64,000 nucleotides of DNA from Rhodoferax sp. (GTDB lineage Bacteria; Pseudomonadota; Gammaproteobacteria; Burkholderiales; Burkholderiaceae_C): assembly GCA_031291305.1 (NCBI GenBank), contig JARLJH010000007.1, positions 1-64,000 on the forward strand. Direction: 5' to 3'. The translations under genes were made by a program, and so were the position numbers. How positions within the stretch are numbered: the first letter of the stretch is position 1; the number at the start of each line of letters is the position of its first letter. Shown piece by piece: positions 33,773-42,331 of the stretch. Below the pieces are notes generated by a model. It was not told where the DNA came from. It made no database searches and saw only the letters and a program-made list of their open reading frames with translations.

Positions 33773-34423
33773 TCAAATACTGCCCAGCGAATGCCGCAAA
33801 AGCATTGCGGCCAATAGCCACATGGTCAAACCAATCAATCCGTCCAAGACTTGCCAGGCTTTGGGTCGTGCAAACCAAGGTGCCAACCGGCGTGCTCCAA
33901 ATCCGAGCAATCCAAACCAAGACATGCTGGCGAAACTGGCACCAGCGATGAACCACGGACGCATAGCAGCAGGCTGTTGGGCTCCGATGCTACCCACCAG
34001 CAGTACCGTATCTAGATATACATGAGGGTTCAGCAGCGTGAATGCAGCAGCCTGCGCTACGGCTCCTGACAGCCGCAATCCTGTGCTAGTTCTATCCGCC
34101 GATAACTGGTTGGATTGACGTGCTCTGCGTAACGCCTGCCAGCCATAGGTTGCCAGAAATGCCGCGCCTGCCAGTGCAAGTGCGCGCGCGACTTGCGGAT
34201 GTTTGCCCAATGCTTGCGCCATTCCCAGAACGCCAGCAGAAATCAGAACTGCATCGGCCATTGCACAGAACAGGACCACTGTACCTACGTGTTCACGGCG
34301 CAACCCTTGGCGCAGCACGAATGCGTTCTGGGCTCCAATAGCAACGATGAGTCCAAAGCTCAATGCTAAGCCTTGAACAAAGGTAGGAACGACTGCGGAG
34401 ATGGACTCTGGAAAAAATGTCAT
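33773..34423 (-). CDS. argO: LysE/ArgO-type amino acid exporter
   Basis: A 216-residue inner-membrane exporter with about six helices and the family N-terminus QGLALSFGLIVAIGAQNAFVLRQGLRREHVG, followed by NPHVYLDTVLLVGSIGAQ. ArgO exports arginine, and LysE lysine and arginine; the adjacent divergent ArgP-type regulator favours this role. The symbol is assigned by similarity and context. Confidence 0.85.
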   Translation of the reverse strand: MTFFPESISAVVPTFVQGLALSFGLIVAIGAQNAFVLRQGLRREHVGTVVLFCAMADAVLISAGVLGMAQALGKHPQVARALALAGAAFLATYGWQALRRARQSNQLSADRTSTGLRLSGAVAQAAAFTLLNPHVYLDTVLLVGSIGAQQPAAMRPWFIAGASFASMSWFGLLGFGARRLAPWFARPKAWQVLDGLIGLTMWLLAAMLLRHSLGSI

Positions 34424-34496
34424 ACCCGAAGCTTGCCTGACTTGAGAAATGAAGACAAACTATCATTGCTTCATCAAGTTAAGAAAGACTAATTTA

Positions 34497-35393
34497 ATGC
34501 TGGACTATGCATCTTTGGCAGCGCTAGCCTGTGTCGTACGGGAAGGCAGCTTTGAGCGCGCTGCCAGAACATTGCATGTAACTCCGTCAGCCGTATCGCA
34601 ACGCATTCGCTTGCTGGAAGAACGCATTGGGTGTGCCCTGGTCGTGCGAGGCCAGCCTTGCCAAGCCACTGTGACAGGTCGACGGCTTTGCCAGCATGTA
34701 GACCGGGTGCGCCTGCTGGAACATGAACTCCATGGCGAAGTTCCAACCCTTGACCAGGATGGCGAAATTCGCGTCACACTTCCCATCGCCGTGAATGCAG
34801 ATAGTCTTGCTACCTGGTTTGCCCCTGCTATTGCGGCCTTTGCAGCTGTCGCTCCGGTATTGATGGAGATCGCGGTGGACGACCAGGACTACACATCGGA
34901 GTGGTTGCGCTCGGGCAAGGTGCTGGCCGCTGTGACAGGCAGTGCACGTCCTGTATCCGGCTGTAATTGCCGTCCGTTGGGTTTGATGCGCTATGTCGCG
35001 GCAGCAAGCCCAGATTTTGTTGCCCGCTATTTCGACAACGGGGTTGGCGCAAACACGCTTGCACTAGCTCCCAGCCTGGTATTCAATACTAAGGACGAAC
35101 TGCAATCACGCTGGGTAAAGCGGCAATGCCGTCGCCATGTAGAGCTTCCACGTCACACGCTCCCTTCGCCACAGGCCTTTGTCGCAGCCGGTGTGGCTGG
35201 AATGGGGTGGGGTTTACATCCACTGTCACTCATTAGCCACCATCTCGCGGATGGCTCCTTGGTCGAGCTGGTACCCAACACATCTTTGGACGTACCCTTG
35301 TACTGGCAGCAGGCACGTGCTGCGTCTTCATTGCTTGATAGACTGACTCGTGAAGTAGTCGCAGCAGCAAGTTTGGCCCTGCGAGGGAGGTAA
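34497..35393 (+). CDS. argP: ArgP/LysG-type LysR-family regulator
   Basis: A 298-residue LysR regulator with an N-terminal winged helix (LDYASLAALACVVREGSFERAARTLHVTPSAVSQRIRLLEERIGCALVVR) and a C-terminal effector domain. The start MLDYASL is the family norm; an upstream ATG would add 16 residues. It is divergent from the exporter gene with a 73-bp intergenic control region, the standard arrangement in which ArgP activates export in response to arginine or lysine. Confidence 0.87.
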   Translation: MLDYASLAALACVVREGSFERAARTLHVTPSAVSQRIRLLEERIGCALVVRGQPCQATVTGRRLCQHVDRVRLLEHELHGEVPTLDQDGEIRVTLPIAVNADSLATWFAPAIAAFAAVAPVLMEIAVDDQDYTSEWLRSGKVLAAVTGSARPVSGCNCRPLGLMRYVAAASPDFVARYFDNGVGANTLALAPSLVFNTKDELQSRWVKRQCRRHVELPRHTLPSPQAFVAAGVAGMGWGLHPLSLISHHLADGSLVELVPNTSLDVPLYWQQARAASSLLDRLTREVVAAASLALRGR

Positions 35394-35641
35394 ATTAGCC
35401 TAGTGAATGTCGTGGCCCGAATGTCAGGTCTTGGGGCGTTGAAACTGAGGCGGCAACTACTGCTTCCAGCCTTAGACAGATATAGCCCACTCCCCCGTCA
35501 CGCGAGCAACCCAGCCCCATTCGCCTTCCGGCGGACGCCATGCAGGGGTGTCAACGGTGTGCCATTGCGTGCAAGCACGCCACCTCGGTTGGGCTGGTCC
35601 ATGGTTTTGTCGGGGCGCAGGCGCTGGACCGGGCGGCTGCG

Positions 35642-36364
35642 TTACCCAAAGGTGGCCTGCTGCTTGACGATGTCATGCGTCATGCGCACATGCGCCTCCA
35701 GCGCGAGCGCTGCGCGGGCTTCCTGTCGGTTGATGGCGGCCTGAAAAATGGTCTCGTGCTCTTCGTGCACGCGCCGTTCGATGGCATGAACCGCCGTTAG
35801 GCGCCAATTGATGTTGCGGTAGCGCTCACCGTGCCGGTACAGGATGGACAGCATGTATTTGGTCCAGGGCGAGTCATGCGCCGCAATCAATGCGTCGTGA
35901 AAATTCTTGTTGAGGGTTTCCCATTGCGGTGGCTCCGGTGCACCTGGCTGCGCGTTGGTTTGAATCTCGGTCTGGGTGAGTAATTGGTAGCTGACCTGCA
36001 GCGCGGCTTCCCAGCGGTCGTCGCCCTTGCGGATGGATTGGCGCAACGCCTCGGTTTCGAGCATCACGCGGGTGTTGGTCACGTCTTCCAGGTCGGTCAG
36101 CGAGATCGGTGCCACGCGAAAGCCGCGCTGGCCTTCTGCCGAGACCAGTGCGTCAGACACCAGCAACGAGAGCGCCTCGCGCAGCGTGCTCGCACCCACC
36201 TGGTATTGGTCCTTGAGGTGCTCTACCCGCAGTTTTTCGCCGGGGATGAGTTTGCCGCAGATCACATCGCGGCGCAGGTTCAGGTAGGCACGTTCGGCCA
36301 GCGTGCGTGGGTTGGCGATGTCGGTTTCAACGTGGCTTGTCACGTGTTGTTGCAATGAGGTCAT
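35642..36364 (-). CDS. GntR-family (FCD) regulator, AphS-like
   Basis: A 240-residue regulator. The N-terminal winged helix (AYLNLRRDVICGKLIPGEKLRVEHLKDQYQVGASTLREALSLLVSDALV) is followed by an FCD ligand domain (ALRQSIRKGDDRW, NFHDALIAAHDSPWTKYMLSILY, HEEHETIFQAAINRQ). In Comamonas testosteroni TA441 a GntR-type repressor, AphS, sits beside the activator gene aphR and silences phenol degradation genes. The same order here makes this the likely counterpart. It is 15 bp downstream of the activator gene on the same strand. Confidence 0.85.
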   Translation of the reverse strand: MTSLQQHVTSHVETDIANPRTLAERAYLNLRRDVICGKLIPGEKLRVEHLKDQYQVGASTLREALSLLVSDALVSAEGQRGFRVAPISLTDLEDVTNTRVMLETEALRQSIRKGDDRWEAALQVSYQLLTQTEIQTNAQPGAPEPPQWETLNKNFHDALIAAHDSPWTKYMLSILYRHGERYRNINWRLTAVHAIERRVHEEHETIFQAAINRQEARAALALEAHVRMTHDIVKQQATFG

Positions 36365-36379
36365 GGCTTTGTCCTGGGT

Positions 36380-38077
36380 TTACACGGTCGCCTGCGGTGC
36401 TGCCTGGCCGCGCTCCTGACTGCGCTTTTGCCGGTACGCCAGTTGCGCGCGGCTCAGACCCAGCAACCGGGCCGCCTGCGACAAATTGCCGCCAGCGCGT
36501 GTGACCGCGTGGTTCAGAACGCGCGCCTCCACATCGTCCAGCGAGCTACCGCTGTCAAGGATGCGCGCACTCAATTCATCGTCTTGTGCACTAGGTAACT
36601 CGGCCAACTGGCCGCTGGCGTCTACACCCGTTTGTGCTGTTTGGGTCAGGTGGGGAAACAAGTGCTCCACTTCAATCATGCCGCCCTGGCACGCAAGAAT
36701 CACACCGCGCTCGACCAGGTTTTCGAGTTCGCGCACGTTGCCTGGCCAGGCGTGTTGCTCCAGCGCCTGCATGGCGCGTTCGGCAAAACCGGTGACGCGC
36801 TTGTCGTGCAAGCTGCAAAAACGCGCCAGCATGGCGTTGGCCAAAGGCGCGACATCAGCCAGACGCTCGCGCAGCGGTGGCAGACAAATCGGATAGACAT
36901 TGAGGCGGTACCACAGGTCTTGGCGAAAGCGACCCTCGCGCACGGCTTTTTCCAGATCGACATTGGTGGCGGCCACCAGCCGCACGTTGACTTGGCGCGT
37001 GACTTCGGCGCCCACACGCTCCACCTCGCCTTCTTGCAGTACGCGCAACAATTTGGCTTGTGCAGGCAGGGGCAGGTCACCCACCTCGTCGAGAAGCAGG
37101 GTGCCACCGTGGGCGCGCTCAAAGCGTCCGGCACGGGCGGCATGGGCACCGGTATAAGCGCCTTTTTCCACGCCAAACAATTCGGCTTCGATCAACTCGG
37201 CCGGCAGCGCGGCGCAATTGACCGCCACAAACGGCGCACTGCTGCGCGGGGAAAGCTCATGCAAGGCGCGGGCAAACCGTTCCTTGCCAACGCCGGTTTC
37301 TCCGGTCAGCAGCACGGTGACCTGGGTTTTGGCTGCCTTTTCCATCAGCGCATAGGCCTGGCGGAAGGCGCTGGATTTGCCAATCAGCTTGCCGCCTGGC
37401 TGTTCTGGTTCAATGCTGGACTTGAGGGCTTCCACCTGGGACTGCAGGGCTTCCATCTTTTTCATCAGCGAGTCATCGGTGAAATACATGCGATGCGCTT
37501 CGCCATCGGACCATTCCTCGATGGGTTTGCCAACAATCAGACAATGGTCATCACCACAGGCACCGCAGCGCGTTTCCTTGAACAGGATGAGTTTGCCCAT
37601 GAATGCGCTGGTGTAGCCGCTGGCATAGCCCAGCAGCACCCAGCAAGCCGGTTGGTCAACCACGCCAAACTTCTGCTGGTGCGCATAGGCTTCCCACGAG
37701 TGATCCCAGCGGAACTCACCCTCAAACTTCCCGGTTGCCACATCAAACGAGAGCTTGACCGGCGTGACCCGTGCCGCGCCTTCGAGCATGTGCAGCTGTG
37801 GCCCGACAAGAAACTGGCTTTCCATACTGTCGTTGGGCCGCTGCCGGATCGCGTATTCGGCATCGCTCAGCCCCGACGCGTAGCCCATGCGCGTCAGGAT
37901 GCGCCGCGCATGGTCGGCCCCTACCGAGTTCATCAAGTCCTGGCGCAACGCGGCCAGGGCAGTGGTGTGCATCAGCACCATGCGCTGGTCACCCAGCCAA
38001 ATGGAACCGCTGTCAGGCTCGAACCGCAACAGCCGACGCAAATCGCTGTCCGGGGGGTATTTGATATTTGGGGGCAC
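36380..38077 (-). CDS. dmpR: Phenol-responsive sigma-54 activator (DmpR/AphR/PoxR type)
   Basis: A 565-residue enhancer-binding protein. The N-terminal sensor with V4R domain spans about 20-205, the AAA+ domain carries Walker A GETGVGKE (259-266), the sigma-54 contact loop GAYTGA (306-311, a Tyr variant of GAFTGA) and Walker B LLLDEVGD, and a Fis-type helix-turn-helix lies at the C-terminus ([19 protein letters not shown]). Positions matching MopR, where His106 and Trp134 hold the phenol hydroxyl and Cys155, Glu178, Cys181 and Cys189 bind zinc, are His96, Trp124, Cys145, Glu168, Cys171 and Cys179, with identical spacing. The start is GTG with AGGAG upstream. Phenol should be a direct inducer. 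Confidence 0.93.
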   Translation of the reverse strand: MPPNIKYPPDSDLRRLLRFEPDSGSIWLGDQRMVLMHTTALAALRQDLMNSVGADHARRILTRMGYASGLSDAEYAIRQRPNDSMESQFLVGPQLHMLEGAARVTPVKLSFDVATGKFEGEFRWDHSWEAYAHQQKFGVVDQPACWVLLGYASGYTSAFMGKLILFKETRCGACGDDHCLIVGKPIEEWSDGEAHRMYFTDDSLMKKMEALQSQVEALKSSIEPEQPGGKLIGKSSAFRQAYALMEKAAKTQVTVLLTGETGVGKERFARALHELSPRSSAPFVAVNCAALPAELIEAELFGVEKGAYTGAHAARAGRFERAHGGTLLLDEVGDLPLPAQAKLLRVLQEGEVERVGAEVTRQVNVRLVAATNVDLEKAVREGRFRQDLWYRLNVYPICLPPLRERLADVAPLANAMLARFCSLHDKRVTGFAERAMQALEQHAWPGNVRELENLVERGVILACQGGMIEVEHLFPHLTQTAQTGVDASGQLAELPSAQDDELSARILDSGSSLDDVEARVLNHAVTRAGGNLSQAARLLGLSRAQLAYRQKRSQERGQAAPQATV

Positions 38078-38188
38078 GTTGTCTCCTGCAAGACCTTCAG
38101 GTCATTTTTCTCGACATTATGGCGCTGGATGGCCGAGCGGAAATGAATGGCCTCCACGCAAGTCTTGCGCGCCTATAGAGGGATTGCC

Positions 38189-38206
38189 ACCATTCTCGAG
38201 AATGGT
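38189..38206. promoter_or_regulatory. 18-bp perfect palindrome upstream of dmpR
   Basis: ACCATTCTCGAGAATGGT, perfect two-fold symmetry, 112 bp upstream of the dmpR start codon. The central TCTCGAGA recurs at 38654-38665. It is a candidate operator for the AphS-like GntR regulator or another dimeric factor; the assignment is inference. Confidence 0.45.
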
Positions 38207-38227
38207 GAATACCAAAAGGTCGGTTTG

Positions 38228-38268
38228 GGCTCGGGACGGCGTGGCACTCAGCTACGCCGTCCCGAGCC
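38228..38268. other. 15-bp perfect hairpin between dmpR and dmpK
   Basis: Arms GGCTCGGGACGGCGT and ACGCCGTCCCGAGCC pair without mismatch around an 11-nt loop. No T-tract follows on either strand. It could insulate divergent transcripts or be a relic of a mobile-element end. It is unlike the REP-like family of this window. Confidence 0.5.
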
Positions 38269-38572
38269 AGCAAGCCCCAGACCAGAGGCAGCTCATCGCA
38301 CGCCATGTTGCATAAAAATAGGCAGTAGCCCTCGTCCTGCCTTGACACTGCGATATCAATTGAATAGCAGTCTTGTTTCTGGCAGCCTTTGACACCGTCC
38401 AAGCAGGTTTCCATTCTCAAAACCGTCAGTACCATTTTTTCTCGATATTTTGAGATCACCTCACAGCTGCAGTCTCAGTCACCACAGGCCGAAGTATTTG
38501 CTCATTTGATGAAATTTACAAGATTCCACTCTTTCAAATGCGCAACTTCAGGCATTTTGTAGCGCTCAATAA

Positions 38573-38600
38573 TGAACGAACTATGAAAATAGTCCGTTCA
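38573..38600. promoter_or_regulatory. Candidate upstream activator site
   Basis: Inverted repeat TGAACGAACTAT-N4-ATAGTCCGTTCA, 11 of 12 positions paired, centred about 125 bp upstream of the predicted dmpK transcription start. DmpR/XylR-type activators bind inverted repeats at about -120 to -190, so position and symmetry fit, though the sequence differs from the TTGATCAA-type consensus. Confidence 0.45.
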
Positions 38601-38653
38601 GGAAGTCCAAAAGACCAAAACCAGGTATCCAGAATCTAGGGGTTTTCCCTTGA

Positions 38654-38665
38654 AATCTCGAGATT
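38654..38665. promoter_or_regulatory. 12-bp palindrome beside the sigma-54 promoter
   Basis: AATCTCGAGATT lies 20 bp upstream of the -24 element and shares the core TCTCGAGA with the 18-bp palindrome near dmpR. A repressor bound here could block DNA looping or polymerase binding. Function is inferred. Confidence 0.4.
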
Positions 38666-38685
38666 AGTCAGGCATTGGCACGTTT

Positions 38686-38701
38686 TGGCAAGCTCCTTGC
38701 A
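38686..38701 (+). promoter_or_regulatory. Sigma-54 (-24/-12) promoter of the phenol operon
   Basis: TGGCAAG-N4-TTGCA with GG and GC separated by exactly 10 nt, a near-consensus RpoN promoter. The -12 GC is at 38699-38700, so the start of transcription should be near 38711, about 19 bp before the dmpK ATG. It fits control by the divergent DmpR-type activator. Confidence 0.85.
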
Positions 38702-38729
38702 AAGTCTTGCTCGTTACACCCGCCAAACC

Positions 38730-39008
38730 ATGAGCAACACATCCACTTTCAACCCTAATCTCAAGTTCATCCGGATCATTGAGCAGCATGCCAATGGTCT
38801 GGTCGAGTTTGAGTTTGCCGTGGGCGAACCCGGTTTGTTTGTCGAGTTGCTGATGGCCCAAGCGCAGTTTGACGAGTTCTGTGCCACGCAGGGCGTGACC
38901 CCTACCCAGGGTCGGCTGCCCGCAGCACAGAGCAACGAAGAGCAGGAATGGGACTGGAGTCTGCGCGCTGCGCGCGACCAGCATTTGCGTCACGACAACA
39001 AGGCCTGA
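38730..39008 (+). CDS. dmpK: Phenol hydroxylase assembly protein DmpK
   Basis: A 92-residue accessory protein (FIRIIEQHANGLVEFEFAVGEPGLFVELLMAQAQFDEFCATQ) found at the head of multicomponent phenol hydroxylase operons. In Pseudomonas CF600, DmpK is not needed for catalysis in vitro but helps make active oxygenase, probably by assisting iron incorporation. The ATG giving MSNTSTFNPNLK was chosen because it lies about 19 bp after the predicted transcription start; the frame upstream would begin inside the promoter. Confidence 0.94.
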   Translation: MSNTSTFNPNLKFIRIIEQHANGLVEFEFAVGEPGLFVELLMAQAQFDEFCATQGVTPTQGRLPAAQSNEEQEWDWSLRAARDQHLRHDNKA

Positions 39009-39040
39009 CACCGGCCAATCACCCGAGGAGACACCTAGAC

Positions 39041-40033
39041 ATGCATATTGATCTACGCACCGTCAACATCGAGCCCCTGCGGCAGACGTTTGACCACATT
39101 GCCGCGCGCATTGGCCCCAACAAGCCAGCATCGCGCTACCTGGAAGGCACGATGGACGTGCAGGGCGCGGTCAACTTCCACTACCGCCCGACCTGGGACC
39201 CCGAGCACGAGATTTTTGATGCCACGCGCACCGCTATCACCATGAAAGACTGGTATGCGCTCAAAGACCCGCGCCAGTTGTACTACGGCTCCTACACCGC
39301 ATCCCGTGCTCGCATGCAGGAAACCACCGAAGCCGATTTTGAGTTTGTCGAAAGCCGTGGTCTGGCCGATGTGTATGACGACACTGCCCGCCGCACCGCG
39401 CTGGATTTCTACATTCCGCTGCGCCACGTGGCCTGGGGTGCCAACATGAACGGGGCCTCGATGTGCGCCTACGGTTTTGGCACGGCGATCACCCAGCCCT
39501 GCCTGTACCAGGGCATGGACCAGCTCGGCGTGGCGCAGTACCTGACTCGTATGGGCCTGGTGCTGGGGGATGAATCCGAAGTACAGGCTGCCAAACAAGC
39601 CTGGATGGACGCACCGCAATGGCAAGAGCTGCGCCGCTATGTGGAAGACACGCTGGTCCTCAAGGACTGGTTCGAGATGTTTGTCGCCCAGCATGTGGCG
39701 CTCGATGCCATGTTGTTTGGCCTGGCCTACAAAGAGGTGGACCAGGCGCTCAACGACAAAGCCGGTCCCACCGTGTCACTGCTGACGCGCTTTCAGACCG
39801 AGTTGATGGACGACAGCAGCAAGTGGGTCGATGCCTGCCTGAAAACCGCTGCCGCCGAAAACCCCGAGAACAAGGCGCAACTGCAGGAGTGGATTGCCCA
39901 CTGGCGTGGCCGCGCCGTGAAAGCGCTGCAACCGTTGGCCCAGCAAGCGCTAGGCGCTGATGCCGATGCCGCTTTGACCCGCGTGTCGGCCCGACTCGAT
40001 GCCCGCCTGGTCAAGGCCGGTCTGCTCGCCTGA
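39041..40033 (+). CDS. dmpL: Phenol hydroxylase beta (small oxygenase) subunit DmpL
   Basis: A 330-residue subunit of the (alpha-beta-gamma)2 oxygenase (MHIDLRTVNIEPLRQTFDHIAARIG). It resembles the alpha subunit fold but lacks the di-iron ligands, as is normal for this subunit. The ATG is preceded by CCGAGGAGAC, and a longer frame would overlap dmpK. Confidence 0.97.
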   Translation: MHIDLRTVNIEPLRQTFDHIAARIGPNKPASRYLEGTMDVQGAVNFHYRPTWDPEHEIFDATRTAITMKDWYALKDPRQLYYGSYTASRARMQETTEADFEFVESRGLADVYDDTARRTALDFYIPLRHVAWGANMNGASMCAYGFGTAITQPCLYQGMDQLGVAQYLTRMGLVLGDESEVQAAKQAWMDAPQWQELRRYVEDTLVLKDWFEMFVAQHVALDAMLFGLAYKEVDQALNDKAGPTVSLLTRFQTELMDDSSKWVDACLKTAAAENPENKAQLQEWIAHWRGRAVKALQPLAQQALGADADAALTRVSARLDARLVKAGLLA

Positions 40034-40051
40034 TCACTCCGGAGTAACACC

Positions 40052-40321
40052 ATGTCCAACGTATTTATTGCCTTTCAACGAAACGAAGAAACCCGCTGCA
40101 TTGTGGATGCCATCCTGGCCGACAACCCCCATGCCGTGGTGAACATGCAGCCCGCCATGGTCAAGATCGACGCGCCCGACACCATGGTGGTCCGCCGCAC
40201 CTCGGTCGAGGAGCAGATGGGTCGACCCTTCGACCTGCAGGAGCTGCACGTCAACCTGATCACGCTCACCGGCCACATCGACGAGACCGAAGACGAGTTC
40301 ACGCTGAGCTGGAAGCACTAA
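40052..40321 (+). CDS. dmpM: Phenol hydroxylase regulatory (coupling) protein DmpM
   Basis: An 89-residue cofactor-less effector protein (MSNVFIAFQRNEETRCIVDAILADNPHAVV) of the MmoB/TouD family. It binds the oxygenase and couples NADH use to hydroxylation. It is 18 bp after dmpL with CGGAGTAA as ribosome binding site. Confidence 0.97.
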   Translation: MSNVFIAFQRNEETRCIVDAILADNPHAVVNMQPAMVKIDAPDTMVVRRTSVEEQMGRPFDLQELHVNLITLTGHIDETEDEFTLSWKH

Positions 40322-40381
40322 GCCCGCCCGCGCCAATCCCTCATTCCCAACAGAGCCCACAAGCCCAAACGGAGACACCTC

Positions 40382-41932
40382 ATGGACATGAAAGTCAAAC
40401 AAAAAAAACTCAACATGAAAGATCGCTACAACCTGATGACGCGCGATCTGGACTGGGAGCCCAGCTACCAAAAGAAGAGCGATATCTTCCCCTACCTTGA
40501 GTACGAGGGCATCAAGATCCACGACTGGAGCAAATTTGAAGACCCGTTCCGTCTGACGATGGACGCGTACTGGAAATACCAGGCCGAGAAAGAGAAAAAA
40601 CTCTACGCCATCATCGACGCGTTCAACCAGAACAACGGCCACCTGCAAGTGACCGATGCACGCTACATCAACGCTCTCAAGCTGTTCCTCACCGGCGTGT
40701 CGCCGCTGGAATACATGGCGCACCGGGGCTTTGCCCATGTGGGTCGTCAGCTGGGCGGGGCCGGGCCGCGTGTAGCTTGCCTGATGCAGTCGCTCGATGA
40801 AATCCGCCACTCGCAGACGCAGATTCACTCGATGTCGAACTACAACAAGTTCTACAACGGCTTCCAGAATTTCCGCCACCAGCATGACCGCGTCTGGTAT
40901 CTGTCGGTGCCCAAGTCCTTCTTTGACGATGCCGTCACCGCCGGTCCGTTTGAGTTCATGGTGTCGATTGGTTTTGCGTTTGAATACGTGCTGACCAATC
41001 TGTTGTTCGTGCCTTTCGTTTCTGGCGCGGCCTACAACGGCGACATGGCGGCCATGGCCTTCGGCTTCTCGGCGCAAAGCGACGAAGCCCGCCACATGAC
41101 GCTGGGCCTGGAGATGATCAAGTTCATCCTGGAGCAAGACCCGGACAACCTGCCCATCGTGCAGCGCTGGATCGACAAGTGGTTCTGGCGCGGCTACCGC
41201 GTGCTGACCCTGGTGGCCATGATGATGGACTACATGCTGCCCAAGCGTGTCATGAGCTGGAAAGAAGCCTGGGAAACCTATGCCGAGCAAAACGGCGGCG
41301 CCCTGTTTGCCGACCTGGCTCGTTACGGCATCACCGTGCCTGCCGGTTGGACACAGGCCTGCAAGGACAAGGACCACATCTCGCACCAGGCCTGGGCCAC
41401 CTTCTACAACTACGGCGCAGCAGCCCCCTTCCATACCTGGACACCGTCCGAGTCGGAAATGCAATGGCTGTCAGAGAAGTACCCCGACACTTTTGACAAA
41501 TACTACCGGCCCCGTTTTGAGCACTGGGCCAAAGAGGCCGCTGAGGGCAAGCGCTTCTACAACACCACGCTGCCGATGCTGTGCCAAACCTGCCAGATTC
41601 CGATGCTCTTCACCGAGCCGGACGACCCGACCAAGATCGCCTACCGCGAGTCTGATTACAGCGGCATGAAGTACCACTTCTGCTCTGACGGCTGCAAGAG
41701 CATCTTCGACCACGAGCCAGAGAAATACATCCAGGCCTGGATGCCAGTGCACCAGATCTACCAAGGCAACTGCTTCACCCCTGAGGCGGACCCGAGCGCG
41801 CCGGATTTCAACCCGCTGGCCGAGGTGCTCAAGTGGTACCGCATGGAAATGGGCCGCGACAACCTGGACTTTGAAGGATCGCAAGACCAGAAAAACTTCA
41901 AGGCCTGGCGCGATCTGGCCACCGCCAACTAA
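40382..41932 (+). CDS. dmpN: Phenol hydroxylase alpha (large oxygenase) subunit DmpN
   Basis: A 516-residue catalytic subunit that hydroxylates phenol to catechol at a carboxylate-bridged di-iron centre. Ligands read from the sequence are Glu110, Glu140 and His143 (DEIRH), Glu201, Glu235 and His238 (DEARH), the same spacing as toluene/phenol monooxygenases. A YHS-like C-terminal segment (CQTCQIPMLF...YHFCSDGCKSIFDHEPEKYI) is also present. It is the core enzyme of the locus. Confidence 0.98.
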   Translation: MDMKVKQKKLNMKDRYNLMTRDLDWEPSYQKKSDIFPYLEYEGIKIHDWSKFEDPFRLTMDAYWKYQAEKEKKLYAIIDAFNQNNGHLQVTDARYINALKLFLTGVSPLEYMAHRGFAHVGRQLGGAGPRVACLMQSLDEIRHSQTQIHSMSNYNKFYNGFQNFRHQHDRVWYLSVPKSFFDDAVTAGPFEFMVSIGFAFEYVLTNLLFVPFVSGAAYNGDMAAMAFGFSAQSDEARHMTLGLEMIKFILEQDPDNLPIVQRWIDKWFWRGYRVLTLVAMMMDYMLPKRVMSWKEAWETYAEQNGGALFADLARYGITVPAGWTQACKDKDHISHQAWATFYNYGAAAPFHTWTPSESEMQWLSEKYPDTFDKYYRPRFEHWAKEAAEGKRFYNTTLPMLCQTCQIPMLFTEPDDPTKIAYRESDYSGMKYHFCSDGCKSIFDHEPEKYIQAWMPVHQIYQGNCFTPEADPSAPDFNPLAEVLKWYRMEMGRDNLDFEGSQDQKNFKAWRDLATAN

Positions 41933-41958
41933 AGCCGCATTCAGGAGACACATTCATC

Positions 41959-42315
41959 ATGACAACGACTTCCGTTCGCCCCTATCCCCACATCCAGAAG
42001 GACACCGTGGACAAGTTCCCGGCACCGCTGCTCTACATCGGTTGGGAAGACCATCTAATGTTCTGCGCGCCGTTTTGCCTGCCCCTGCCGCCAACCCTGA
42101 AGTTTGGCGACATGTTGGCTGGCCCGCTGCCTGGCGTGTTTGGTGCTCACCCCGACTTTGCCAAGATCGACTGGACAGCCGCCGAGTGGTTCAAATCCGG
42201 CAAGGCCTGGAAGCCCGATGCCAACAAGACCCTGGCTGAAAACGGCTTGGGCCACAAGGACGTGATCCGCTTTCGCACCCCAGGCCTGCATGGTCTGAAC
42301 GGTTCGTGCAACTGA
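41959..42315 (+). CDS. dmpO: Phenol hydroxylase gamma subunit DmpO
   Basis: A 118-residue third oxygenase subunit (YPHIQKDTVDKFPAPLLYIGWEDHLMFCAPFCLPLP, with the C-terminal GHKDVIRFRTPGLHGLNG). It packs against the alpha subunit in the hydroxylase. It is 26 bp after dmpN with AGGAGAC upstream. Confidence 0.97.
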   Translation: MTTTSVRPYPHIQKDTVDKFPAPLLYIGWEDHLMFCAPFCLPLPPTLKFGDMLAGPLPGVFGAHPDFAKIDWTAAEWFKSGKAWKPDANKTLAENGLGHKDVIRFRTPGLHGLNGSCN

Positions 42316-42331
42316 GAGGGATGGGGCGCTG

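Larger units (their letters stand above)
38078..38729. promoter_or_regulatory. Divergent control region dmpR/dmpK
   Basis: The 652-bp gene-free stretch between the activator and the phenol hydroxylase operon is the longest in the window. It holds a sigma-54 promoter next to dmpK, an inverted repeat suitable as an upstream activator site, two palindromes with a common TCTCGAGA core, and a 15-bp perfect hairpin. These are listed separately. No convincing small gene was found in it. Confidence 0.8.

Noticed and set aside
35403-35744. Open frame between argP and the GntR gene
   Set aside because: Arg/Pro-rich translation with no recognisable domain and partly antisense to the GntR gene; the 248-bp gap shows no other convincing feature.
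38674-38690. A second -24/-12-like sequence (TTGGCACG...TTTTGGCA) just upstream of the chosen sigma-54 promoter
   Set aside because: GG and GC are separated by 9 nt rather than 10 and the -12 part lacks TTGC; the overlapping downstream match is far better.
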